In this document: positions 1 through 7,325 of the stretch, piece by piece | How the letters are laid out: every line of letters begins with the position of its first letter | How positions within the stretch are numbered: position 1 is the stretch's first letter | From: a virus | Direction: 5' to 3' (one strand) | Virus record (IMG/VR): IMGVR_UViG_3300010885_002384 | Coordinates: 1-20,082 of that record | Length of the DNA stretch: 20,082 bases | Position numbers and translations under genes: made by a program | Notes under the pieces: generated by a model | Databases searched by the model: none | The model's input: the letters and a program-made list of their open reading frames with translations, nothing else | Told to the model about the DNA's origin: nothing

Positions 1-2418
1 AAAAGATTAGTACGAGATTCAATTAGAAACTATGCTCGTAAAGGAACTTTAAAAGGACTGCAGGACTATGTTCAAGATGTCACCAACTACTCAGCTACTA
101 TAACCGAATCTGGAAATAAAGTACTGGGCCATGAAAACAGTACGTTTGATATTCAAGGATGGAAAGACGGGGATGCTGTTGGAGATTGGATTCCAACTAG
201 TTACTCAGGCACAACACCTACAGCTACCATCACTGTAGATGCTACTCAAACAACTGCTACAGGTGCTACAGGTGCTACTTCAAACGGCACTATCACTATC
301 GGGGCGGGGTTAAAAACTTTTCCTCTTGTTTTAGCTAATCCTGTTGCTGGTATTGCTGGTGTGCGTATTAGGGCTATCGCCCGTGATACACCTACATATT
401 TCATGGAAGGCCCAGCAAATCTTTGGTATAACGGCAATTCAAATTCGATTACAAACAATAATTTTGACACTGATACTTCTGGATGGACTTTTGGTTCAAA
501 TGCTTCTATCAGCAGGTCAACTTCCAGAGCATATTCAGGCGCTGGTTCACTAAAAGTTTCTTCAAATACTGGAAATGCTGATTATTGGGCTAATAGCACT
601 GTTTATTCTGCTGTAACGGCAGGTAATAGTTATTTGGTTTCAGCATATGTTCAATCAGAAACATATTCAACTAAAGTTCATATTCGTATTGACTGGTATA
701 ACAGTTCAAATACCCTTATCAGTACTTCTGAATCTGAAGATTTTGCAGTAAATGCAAGTTCTTGGACTAGAGCAGTTGTTTCAGCTGATGCACCAGTTGG
801 AGCTGTAAATGCGATTGTCACTTTTCGTAATTTTAGTGCTGGTAGCGGTTCAGAAAGTATGTTTTGGGATGCAGTTTCTTTACAGTCTAATGATTCTGCA
901 AACTATGTTAATGGTGGCACTCTTGAAATTACTGTTGACAAGTTCAATGGAAGTGGTTCACCCAATAACTGGAACTTTGCTGTATCAGGTGAAGTAGGTC
1001 AAACAGGTGATACAATTGCAACAGCTATTGATACTACCTACTCAGCCAAGGTAGTTACTACTGCCTCTAATGCGGCTGTTGCTTTAGGTGCAGGAGCTCC
1101 TATAACTAAGGGAATACCTGTTGTTGGTGGAGTCAATTACAAACTTTCTTACCAAGGTAAGAGGTCAGGTTCTAGTGGAAGTATTTCCCCGACTATAACT
1201 TGGTACGACAATTTAGGAACAGTAGTAGTACCTGCTGCTGGTGAGTTTCCTACTAGTCCTTCCGTAGCTGTTACTACATCATTTGTTAGATACGAGTCCT
1301 CTTGGATTGCCCCAATGACGGCTGCCTATGCAACTATTCAATTCTTGTTTAGTGTTGCCAATACTTACTGGATTGATATGGTCATGCTTTATGAGCCTAA
1401 GTATTCAACCGTTACTTTTGCGTCAGGGGATGGAACCAGAGTCTCTTACGAAGGAGTAAATTCCTACGTAGTAGGAGACGTAATATCTGTTCGCGGAGTT
1501 GTCCCAACTTCCTATAACCTTTCTAGAGCTACTGTAAATACAGTTACTTACAACGGTAGAGGAAAACAAACTGGGTTTACTGTGCTTTCTAACATCGCAG
1601 ATACGTTTGTTTCAGGTGGAACTGTAAGTAAGTATGAGGCTAGACCTACGTATGCCGAAGCAAGGGGAGTCCTCGTGTCTCTTAATCCTTCAAAAACTAA
1701 CTATATTTATAATCCTTCTTTTGAAGGTAGTGGAAATTGGGACAATGCTGCTGTTACAGTAGAAAGAATTTCTAATGGTGTTGGGGCACTGTACGACGGT
1801 CCTGTAGGAGCTAGGACTAGTGCCTATAGATTTAAAGTCACAGGAATAGTATCAGGGTTAACAAGTCCTCAAATATACCAACAGGTAGGTGTGGGAAGTG
1901 CTAACCAGCTTCCTAAAAATAAAACGTATACGTTCTCTATTTACATCAGAAGCAATACGGGTACTACGACTAACCCTTTAGTAATTCCTAATGGATTAGG
2001 ACTTGCCTATTTAGACAGCGTTGATGGCACAGTCTCTACAGCTAAAACTTTAAAATTAACAACTGATTGGCAAAGGGTAAGCTTATCTTTGTGGGTTCCA
2101 GACAACAAAGTCGATAACTTTTTATATGTAGGCATAACCCCTTCAATAGGGCAGGTCATTGAAATTGACGCCGCTCAACTTGAAATTGGAAACGTTGCTA
2201 CGGATTATTTTGATGGAACAATGACTTCCAGCGGATGTGCATGGACTAAGGGAAGTGCTAATTCTAGCTCGTCTTCTTCCATTAAGTACACAAATCTTAG
2301 CTATAGATTAAGTCGTTTACGTCAGGGAATTACTGGATTCTTGCCCATAAATACTCCTTGGGCAATTGAATATATTGATAATGATGCAAGTCCGCAACAA
2401 TACTCTGGAATTTCGTAG
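1..2418 (+). CDS. Phage tail/appendage protein with carbohydrate-binding-like modules, 5' partial
   Basis: The frame is open from the first base to the TAG at 2416-2418, giving 805 codons, so the true start lies upstream. The first residues (RNYARKGTLKGLQDYVQDVT) resemble the amphipathic segment of actinophage tail and baseplate-periphery proteins. The rest is rich in Ser, Thr, Gly and Asn. At least three beta-sandwich modules with the look of CBM4/9-type jelly rolls follow one another: about residues 150-296 (opening with an Asn-rich stretch, then Phe and Gly-Trp, ending FWDAVSLQ), 304-466 (ending YWIDMVMLYEP) and 567-730 (opening NPSFEGSGNW, ending IDAAQLEIG). The likely role is binding host-surface glycans from the virion. 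The fold assignment is by eye; tail location is inferred from the N-terminal segment and the composition. An internal GTG at 361 is in the same frame and is not the real start. Confidence 0.75.
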   Translation, partial: KRLVRDSIRNYARKGTLKGLQDYVQDVTNYSATITESGNKVLGHENSTFDIQGWKDGDAVGDWIPTSYSGTTPTATITVDATQTTATGATGATSNGTITIGAGLKTFPLVLANPVAGIAGVRIRAIARDTPTYFMEGPANLWYNGNSNSITNNNFDTDTSGWTFGSNASISRSTSRAYSGAGSLKVSSNTGNADYWANSTVYSAVTAGNSYLVSAYVQSETYSTKVHIRIDWYNSSNTLISTSESEDFAVNASSWTRAVVSADAPVGAVNAIVTFRNFSAGSGSESMFWDAVSLQSNDSANYVNGGTLEITVDKFNGSGSPNNWNFAVSGEVGQTGDTIATAIDTTYSAKVVTTASNAAVALGAGAPITKGIPVVGGVNYKLSYQGKRSGSSGSISPTITWYDNLGTVVVPAAGEFPTSPSVAVTTSFVRYESSWIAPMTAAYATIQFLFSVANTYWIDMVMLYEPKYSTVTFASGDGTRVSYEGVNSYVVGDVISVRGVVPTSYNLSRATVNTVTYNGRGKQTGFTVLSNIADTFVSGGTVSKYEARPTYAEARGVLVSLNPSKTNYIYNPSFEGSGNWDNAAVTVERISNGVGALYDGPVGARTSAYRFKVTGIVSGLTSPQIYQQVGVGSANQLPKNKTYTFSIYIRSNTGTTTNPLVIPNGLGLAYLDSVDGTVSTAKTLKLTTDWQRVSLSLWVPDNKVDNFLYVGITPSIGQVIEIDAAQLEIGNVATDYFDGTMTSSGCAWTKGSANSSSSSSIKYTNLSYRLSRLRQGITGFLPINTPWAIEYIDNDASPQQYSGIS

Positions 2419-2422
2419 TATC

Positions 2423-2438
2423 ATGTCCGTATGGACAT
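2423..2438 (+). promoter_or_regulatory. Short inverted repeat over the start codon of the membrane-protein gene
   Basis: ATGTCC (2423-2428) and GGACAT (2433-2438) form a perfect 6-bp stem with a 4-base loop. The ATG of the downstream gene (2431-2433) sits in the loop and the edge of the stem. The first ATG of the repeat (2423) opens an out-of-frame 6-codon ORF that ends at 2443. No Shine-Dalgarno is visible, so expression may depend on ribosomes finishing the tail gene just upstream. The function is inference. Confidence 0.3.
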
Positions 2439-2682
2439 ATTAATTTCGATTATCATTTCGGGCATGGCGGTGGGTTACGTTACGGAGATTCTCTCCACCT
2501 TAGCAAACCCTCGCATCATAAAGCTATCACTCACCCTGCCACTCAGCTATCTTGCGTGTTGGCTTCTTGGCCTTATTGGCCCCACTCTCATCGTGGCAGG
2601 ACTTGCGGCGGCCTTTTTTTCCTTGGCCACCTTGCAACTTTTGAATCGACCTGTTAGCATTCAACCTATCAATAGACGATAG
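2431..2682 (+). CDS. Small multi-spanning membrane protein (possible holin)
   Basis: This 83-residue protein is largely hydrophobic, with probable membrane segments at about residues 2-20, 29-50 and 51-72, and a short polar basic C-terminus (QPINRR). It starts 12 bases after the tail-gene stop, and no other in-frame ATG, GTG or TTG lies between that stop and this ATG. Its position just after a tail gene, its size and its two or three membrane segments would fit a holin. However, no endolysin is present in the window, and many phage membrane proteins of this size have other roles. There is no clear Shine-Dalgarno, and the start codon lies in a small inverted repeat, so translation may be coupled or repressed. 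Confidence 0.6.
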   Translation: MDILISIIISGMAVGYVTEILSTLANPRIIKLSLTLPLSYLACWLLGLIGPTLIVAGLAAAFFSLATLQLLNRPVSIQPINRR

Positions 2683-2688
2683 GGAAAC

Positions 2689-3615
2689 ATGCAAATACCT
2701 GATGAGGTGTTAGACAAAGGTCTGACACCAAGAGAGTTCTTTCTGCTGGCTGTGCTATTCCGCAACGTAGACCGTTGGGGAGACGTCAACCTTACTCAAG
2801 AAGAACTTACTGAACTCACTGGCTCGTCCCGTACAACTCTCTGGCGTGACATGACTGCGCTTGAAGGTCACGGTCTTGTAGATGTTTCACGTACGAAACG
2901 TAACTACGGTAAGCTTTATAAGAACCGCTATAAACTTCTATGTCTCACACGGGAAACATCCACACTTAGTGAAGTAGACTTAACTACTACTAAGCTAAGT
3001 ACTACTAGTACTACACTTACTAAAGAAAAGAATACTACGTATTCTTTATGGGGCTCCGCCCCGAAGGAGGAAAAAGAAATGGTTAATAACTGGCAAGATG
3101 ACGACAACATTGGTGGCTTTGGGCTACTCGATGGTGAGGTTCCCGCTTCACAACGACAAAAGCCTGCAAGCAAGCGTGACCCTAAGACTCGTTCACAACG
3201 TCCACAGCACGAGTGGACTCCAAACGACGTAGCTTCAGAGTTTGCATCGCAGCTCTACGGCAAGATTCGCGGTATTCCTGGGCTACTGAACATCAGCCGT
3301 TTAGCGCCTATCCTAGGCAAGTACCGTAAGGAACGCGGCACTACCGCACTGTTTGAGATTCAGGTCATTGACATGCTCATGAACGACGACACCCGTCTGC
3401 ATGAGATTAAGAAAGACCCAGCTAATGCTTGGAAGATTTTCCTTCGCATGTTGGCTACTCACGGCAAGCAAGCACAAGAAAACTTGGGTCAGACAGACGA
3501 GGAACTTGACGAACCAATCATGGAGCGTTATATTTATGCTTCAGACGGACGAAAGTTTGACAACTCAATGCCAGGGCGAGCAGCCCTAGAGCGCTGGGAA
3601 GAAAAGTTACAGTAA
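2689..3615 (+). CDS. Winged-helix phage replication initiator
   Basis: This is a 308-residue protein. Residues 1-84 form a winged helix: after LTPREFFLLAVLF come LTQEELTELTGSSRTTLWRD as the helix-turn-helix and LEGHGLVDVSR as the wing strand. This matches phage and plasmid replication initiators and DnaD-like proteins. Residues about 95-175 are a polar Thr/Ser/Lys-rich linker. Residues 178-280 form a helical C-terminal domain (LLNISRLAPILGKYRKERG, then DPANAWKIFLRML), likely the part that contacts the helicase loader. A helicase-loader ATPase follows 26 bases downstream, as expected for a lambda O/P-type or DnaD/DnaC-type pair. A modest ribosome site (AGGGAAAC) precedes the ATG. The linker DNA carries repeats and dyads, plus a strong internal ribosome site leading to an in-frame ATG at 3079 (residue 131), so a C-terminal-only product is possible. 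Confidence 0.72.
   Translation: MQIPDEVLDKGLTPREFFLLAVLFRNVDRWGDVNLTQEELTELTGSSRTTLWRDMTALEGHGLVDVSRTKRNYGKLYKNRYKLLCLTRETSTLSEVDLTTTKLSTTSTTLTKEKNTTYSLWGSAPKEEKEMVNNWQDDDNIGGFGLLDGEVPASQRQKPASKRDPKTRSQRPQHEWTPNDVASEFASQLYGKIRGIPGLLNISRLAPILGKYRKERGTTALFEIQVIDMLMNDDTRLHEIKKDPANAWKIFLRMLATHGKQAQENLGQTDEELDEPIMERYIYASDGRKFDNSMPGRAALERWEEKLQ
2965..3062 (+). repeat. Repeat and dyad cluster inside the initiator gene, candidate replication origin
   Basis: Three dyads lie in a row: AGTACT-act-AGTACT (2998-3012); AAAGAATAC-tac-GTATTCTTT, a perfect 9-bp inverted repeat (3027-3047); and GGGGC-tcc-GCCCC (3050-3062). Just upstream are several ACT/CTAAG-type repeats, with CTTAGT (2965-2970) as the inverse of ACTAAG (2989-2994). 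The stretch encodes the low-complexity Thr/Ser linker of the initiator. Lambda and related phages place the origin iterons inside the initiator gene between its two domains. Assigning an origin here is inference from that parallel. Confidence 0.4.
3064..3081 (+). promoter_or_regulatory. Strong internal ribosome binding site with in-frame ATG in the initiator gene
   Basis: AAGGAGG (3064-3070) lies 8 bases before ATG at 3079-3081, which is codon 131 of the initiator frame. This is a better Shine-Dalgarno than the one at the gene's own start. Initiation here would give a protein of about 178 residues lacking the winged helix. The GGGGC/GCCCC hairpin sits immediately upstream. The sequence shows the site; use in the cell is inferred. 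Confidence 0.45.
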
Positions 3616-3641
3616 ACTAGTTACAAGACAGGAGGGCAAAA

Positions 3642-4358
3642 ATGTACGACATCAAAATAATTCCTTACATGGAACGACACTGGATTCTCAGCGGGGCAAA
3701 CATCCCTGGTCGATTCATCGGTATGGAACCAACAGATATTGTCAAGAAAAAGGGCGAGTTTCCAATTGACATTGAAGAATGGATTGAGGAAGTTCTCAGC
3801 GGCAAAGTTATTCAACGTCTGGGTGGCTTAGGAACCACTGGAGTTGGGCTTTTGTTTGACGGTGAGCCAGGTTTAGGAAAGACCACTCATGCAGTAGTGG
3901 CAATGATGGAGCTTATCCGTCGTCTGCCAGATGATGAAGCATCTATACGTAAAATATTTAACTACAAGGGAGACACCCTTGGGTCTCAAGCACGCCCTAT
4001 TTATTACATGACATACCCTGAGTTTTTGTCACGTAAAAAAGCGTTGATTGATGCAGACCCTGACGCTAAGAAGAACATGTTCTTAGAGATGGAAGGCTTC
4101 CACGGTCGTGCTACCGAGGACTGGATGAACGTTCGCGTTCTAGTCCTTGACGACCTTGGTAAGGAGTATGGCACTAAGTACGAGGACACTTCGTTTGACG
4201 AAATCCTTCGTTCGCGATACGATAAAGGTCTACCAACTATCATTACTACAAACGTAGAGCGTGACAAGTGGAAGACAAAGTACGGAGCTGCAATGGGTAG
4301 CTTTGTTTATGAGGCGTTCCGACGCGTCGAGGTTACGGGAAAGGACCTAAGAAAATAA
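3642..4358 (+). CDS. DnaC/IstB-type helicase loader ATPase
   Basis: This 238-residue AAA+ protein has a Walker A motif GEPGLGKT (residues 74-81), a Walker B motif ending in Asp170-Asp171 (VLVLDDLG) and a sensor-I strand TIITTN (about residues 200-205). DnaC, DnaI and IstB proteins share this core and load the replicative helicase onto DNA at the origin. The initiator just upstream and the DnaB-type helicase 0.7 kb downstream support the same role here. The start is well set by GGAGGG a few bases before the ATG. The stop overlaps the next start by one base (TAATG), so the SWIM protein is probably translated with it. Confidence 0.85.
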   Translation: MYDIKIIPYMERHWILSGANIPGRFIGMEPTDIVKKKGEFPIDIEEWIEEVLSGKVIQRLGGLGTTGVGLLFDGEPGLGKTTHAVVAMMELIRRLPDDEASIRKIFNYKGDTLGSQARPIYYMTYPEFLSRKKALIDADPDAKKNMFLEMEGFHGRATEDWMNVRVLVLDDLGKEYGTKYEDTSFDEILRSRYDKGLPTIITTNVERDKWKTKYGAAMGSFVYEAFRRVEVTGKDLRK

Positions 4359-4669
4359 TGAAAGATTTAGACATGGAAATTGAGTGGCGTACCATCCAGT
4401 TCTTTATTGGTGAAGAGGGTATCTCAGAGGTTGAAATCGACCACGAGAACCGTAAGAAAGTTCGCTGCACCTGCGCGCTATTCTCCAAACGTGGTGGCTG
4501 CCCTCATGCTCAAATAGTTCGTAAAGAGATGGATGAGAACTTTGGTCACTACACAATTGCTGTTCCTGAGTATGTAGAGGACGAAGAAGCTTTTAATGCT
4601 TTGTCAGACCCAGATAACTTCCGAGACTTCATACTGAAGTACGGCAAGGTAAAGGTTTTAGGAGAGTGA
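4358..4669 (+). CDS. Small SWIM-type zinc-finger protein
   Basis: The protein has 103 residues and a clear SWIM signature, C-x-C-x8-C-x-H, at Cys37, Cys39, Cys48 and His50. SWIM fingers bind DNA or partner proteins and are found in SWI2/SNF2 ATPases, transposases and recombination cofactors. Here the finger forms the core of a very small protein, with an acidic C-terminal part. It lies between the helicase loader and the helicase and is coupled to the loader by a one-base TAATG overlap, which suggests an accessory role in replication start or in the function of the SNF2-type helicase encoded further down. The motif is seen directly; the role is inferred. Confidence 0.7.
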   Translation: MKDLDMEIEWRTIQFFIGEEGISEVEIDHENRKKVRCTCALFSKRGGCPHAQIVRKEMDENFGHYTIAVPEYVEDEEAFNALSDPDNFRDFILKYGKVKVLGE

Positions 4670-5085
4670 AAGGCGGGGACATCTCAAATGAGAGCCCGCC
4701 ACGCATCATCGTCAATATAGACGTAGTTGCAACGTCGGAAATCGGAGAGACTCGCAAGAGCTTTCTTCGCAGTACTACAGAGCGACAAGTACTAAAGTTA
4801 AATAACATGGAGCTATCCCATCTATGGACACTCTCCATGAAGTATGGGCTGTCAGTTGAACTAGCTGCATTTAAAGACGAGCTTTGGACTCAAGAACTTT
4901 TGGAAGAACTTATGGAAAGACTTGAGCGACGAGGTGGCAATCCATTTAACTACGCAGAGCTATACAATGACATCGATGATTTTATTTCCGAACTACCTTA
5001 CAGAAATAATCTAAAAGGTGTGGTAGATTTGCGTGAGCGAGTTGCACGATACGGTTCTTATGGAATCGAACTGAATAACTTATAG
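4666..5085 (+). CDS. Hypothetical protein in the replication module
   Basis: I do not recognise this 139-residue protein. It starts with GTG at 4666, overlapping the previous stop in GTGA, with AGGAG directly upstream at short spacing. No other start allows the N-terminal strand (PRIIVNIDVVATSE) to be kept. The N-terminal third looks like beta strands; residues from about 45 onward are helical, with an acidic amphipathic segment (LLEELMERLERRGG) and a Tyr-rich tail (NPFNYAELYNDIDDF). There are no Cys pairs, nuclease motifs or membrane segments. Its place between loader and helicase, in a coupled run, suggests a replication accessory protein, without direct evidence. Confidence 0.6.
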   Translation: MKGGDISNESPPRIIVNIDVVATSEIGETRKSFLRSTTERQVLKLNNMELSHLWTLSMKYGLSVELAAFKDELWTQELLEELMERLERRGGNPFNYAELYNDIDDFISELPYRNNLKGVVDLRERVARYGSYGIELNNL

Positions 5086-5094
5086 GAGGAAACA

Positions 5095-6342
5095 ATGGCA
5101 TTCGATAATGAATACCGCTTGGTCAGCAAGGTAATAACTGAACGAAATATTATTCCAGTCATTGAACGAGGCATCAAGGATGACTGGTTTGTAGACGACG
5201 ACCTACGCCGTGTCTGGAAGTTTGTTCGAGAGCACTATACGACTTACCGTGAGGTTCCATCAGACGTTGCAGTCAATGATAATTTTCCAAACTTCAAGCC
5301 CTTTCCCGTAAAGGATAATCTTGAGTATCTTATTGACAAGATGGTTGAGTTCCGCCGTAACAAGCTGACTCGTGGTGGTGCAGAAGCTGTGCTTACAAAG
5401 ATGCAGATGAACGACCATGAAGGTGCTCTTACTGAAATGGGTAAGGCTATCTCAATTGTTAACGAGCAAGGCGTAATTGGAACAACGCATGTTGACCTAG
5501 CTAAAGACCCCGACAAGCGCTGGGAGCAGTACCAGAACATTCAGAATCAAAAACTATTAGGTATTCCTACAGGCTTTGAGAAGATTGATGAAGCTACTGC
5601 AGGTCTTCAAGGCGGCCAATTAATTACGTTGATTGCTCCACCTAAGACAGGTAAGTCACAGATTGCCTTACGTATTGCAAACAACGTTCATGAGGCTGGG
5701 TACATTCCGATGTTCCAGTCCTTTGAGATGAACAACCATGAGCAGTCTCAGCGTTCAGATGCCATGAGAGCGCACATATCTAGCAATCGCCTACGTCGTG
5801 GAAAACTTCAGGCAGCTGAAGAAGACCGCTACTTAGATTTGCTTGACTACATGAAGACCGCAAACCCATTTCACCTAGTAGACGCTGTGAATGGTTTGAC
5901 TATTGACTCGTTGGTAGCTAAGGCAGAGCAGTTGAAACCAGACATTCTATTTGTTGATGGTGTGTACCTGATGCTTGACCAAGTAACTGGTGACGCCAAC
6001 ACTCCGCAGGCTTTGACAAATATTACGCGTGGTCTTAAGCGTGTTGCCCAGTCGCTGGACATTCCAGTAATCATTACTACACAGACTCTTCTATGGAAGA
6101 TGAAGGGTGGCAAAGTTTCTGCTGACTCTATTGGTTATTCATCCTCCTTCTTCCAGGACTCTGACGTTATCCTAGGACTTGAACCAATTGAAGAAGATGA
6201 CGAGATTCGTCTTCTTAAAATTGTTCAGTCTCGTAACTGTCCTCCATCAGAAACAGCAATTACTTGGAAGTGGGACACTGGTTGTTTCCACGATGAGTCT
6301 AAAGCGGCTCTGTGCAAATACTGCACCACTTGGGGGGTCTAG
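5095..6342 (+). CDS. dnaB: DnaB-type replicative helicase
   Basis: This 415-residue protein has a shortened DnaB-like N-terminal helical domain (about residues 1-130) and a RecA-fold helicase domain from about residue 155 (GIPTGFEKIDEATAGLQGGQ). Walker A is APPKTGKS (residues 181-188), with the Ala/Pro variation usual for DnaB proteins. Walker B ends ILFVDG with Asp288. Later, VIITTQT and DSIGYSSSFFQDSDVILGLE match helicase motifs 3 and 4. It would unwind the fork as a hexamer. A strong ribosome site (TAGGAGGAAACA) precedes the ATG. It sits between the loader and the primase, the expected context. Confidence 0.88.
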   Translation: MAFDNEYRLVSKVITERNIIPVIERGIKDDWFVDDDLRRVWKFVREHYTTYREVPSDVAVNDNFPNFKPFPVKDNLEYLIDKMVEFRRNKLTRGGAEAVLTKMQMNDHEGALTEMGKAISIVNEQGVIGTTHVDLAKDPDKRWEQYQNIQNQKLLGIPTGFEKIDEATAGLQGGQLITLIAPPKTGKSQIALRIANNVHEAGYIPMFQSFEMNNHEQSQRSDAMRAHISSNRLRRGKLQAAEEDRYLDLLDYMKTANPFHLVDAVNGLTIDSLVAKAEQLKPDILFVDGVYLMLDQVTGDANTPQALTNITRGLKRVAQSLDIPVIITTQTLLWKMKGGKVSADSIGYSSSFFQDSDVILGLEPIEEDDEIRLLKIVQSRNCPPSETAITWKWDTGCFHDESKAALCKYCTTWGV

Positions 6343-7325
6343 TGATTCTTGATGTCCCTACAGCTCTAGACGCACTAGGCATTGATTACTCAGAGCGAGC
6401 CCATGAAGCTCAGGCTCTTTGTCCAATGCACCATGTGCGTACGGGAAAAGAAGACCACTCTCCTTCTTGGTATATCAATCTTGATACTGGGATGCACATC
6501 TGCTTTTCTTGTGGGTATAAAGGAAACCTAGTCCAGTTAGTCTGTGATGTAAATGAGTTTTACAAACAGGCTTGGGGAGTAAAAGAATCTTACGTATATG
6601 ATTACGACGCTGCTCAGAACTGGCTAGCCACTGTATCTTCTATTCCTTTAGACAAACTTGTAGAGATGATTAAGAATCTTCCTACACGTATAGAGGAGAT
6701 TCCTAAACCACTAGAGATGTCTGAGGCCCGCCTTGCAGTTTTTGTTGAGCCTCCTGAAGAGGAACTTACTAAACGAGAACTCACTGCAGTAGCTGCAACT
6801 GCCTACGGAGTTATGTGGGATTCAAAAAAGTCAACGTGGATTCTTCCTTTAAGAGAGCCCCACTTTAATAAACTCCTGGGCTGGCAGGAAAAAGGAACAG
6901 TACACCGTACCTTCTTTAATCGTCCAACTGGACTCCAGCGTTCTAAAACACTATTTGGAATCGAGAACCAAAATGAACATACAGCAATTGTTGTTGAGTC
7001 TCCTCTTGATTGCCTGCGGATTCATGCTGCTGGCATTCCTGGTGCGGTAGCAGTCTGTGGCTCCTCAATATCAGAGGAACAGATAAAGCTCCTTCGCTAC
7101 TCAGAGAAGATTATTTGTGCGTTTGATAACCCTAAACTAGATAAAGCTGGAGCCAAAGCATCTAAAGAAATGCTCGAGTGGGGCCGTAAATACGCTTTAA
7201 ATCTGTTCTATTTCAACTATGGTAGTAGTGGTAAGAAAGACCCAGGAGAGATGACCGACGAGGAAATCGCATGGGGAATTCAAAACGCACAATCGTCCAT
7301 ACTTGGTGAACAGGCATATGTTTAA
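6342..7325 (+). CDS. dnaG: DnaG-type primase with zinc finger and TOPRIM domain
   Basis: This compact primase of 327 residues starts at GTG 6342, whose G is shared with the helicase TAG; GGGGGG just upstream can serve as ribosome site. An upstream in-frame GTG at 6312 would add ten residues lying inside the helicase gene. The CHC2-type zinc ribbon uses Cys27, His30, Cys54 and Cys57. A TOPRIM domain follows, with Glu219 in VVESPLDCL and Asp262/Asp267 in FDNPKLDKAG. These are the metal-binding acidic residues of DnaG and T7 gp4-type primases. It lacks a fused helicase, which is supplied by the preceding gene. Priming of lagging-strand synthesis is the likely role. Confidence 0.82.
   Translation: MILDVPTALDALGIDYSERAHEAQALCPMHHVRTGKEDHSPSWYINLDTGMHICFSCGYKGNLVQLVCDVNEFYKQAWGVKESYVYDYDAAQNWLATVSSIPLDKLVEMIKNLPTRIEEIPKPLEMSEARLAVFVEPPEEELTKRELTAVAATAYGVMWDSKKSTWILPLREPHFNKLLGWQEKGTVHRTFFNRPTGLQRSKTLFGIENQNEHTAIVVESPLDCLRIHAAGIPGAVAVCGSSISEEQIKLLRYSEKIICAFDNPKLDKAGAKASKEMLEWGRKYALNLFYFNYGSSGKKDPGEMTDEEIAWGIQNAQSSILGEQAYV

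Noticed and set aside
6312-7325. Longer primase from GTG 6312
   Set aside because: The extra ten residues lie inside the helicase gene; GTG 6342 has GGGGGG upstream and fits the usual short distance to the zinc ribbon.
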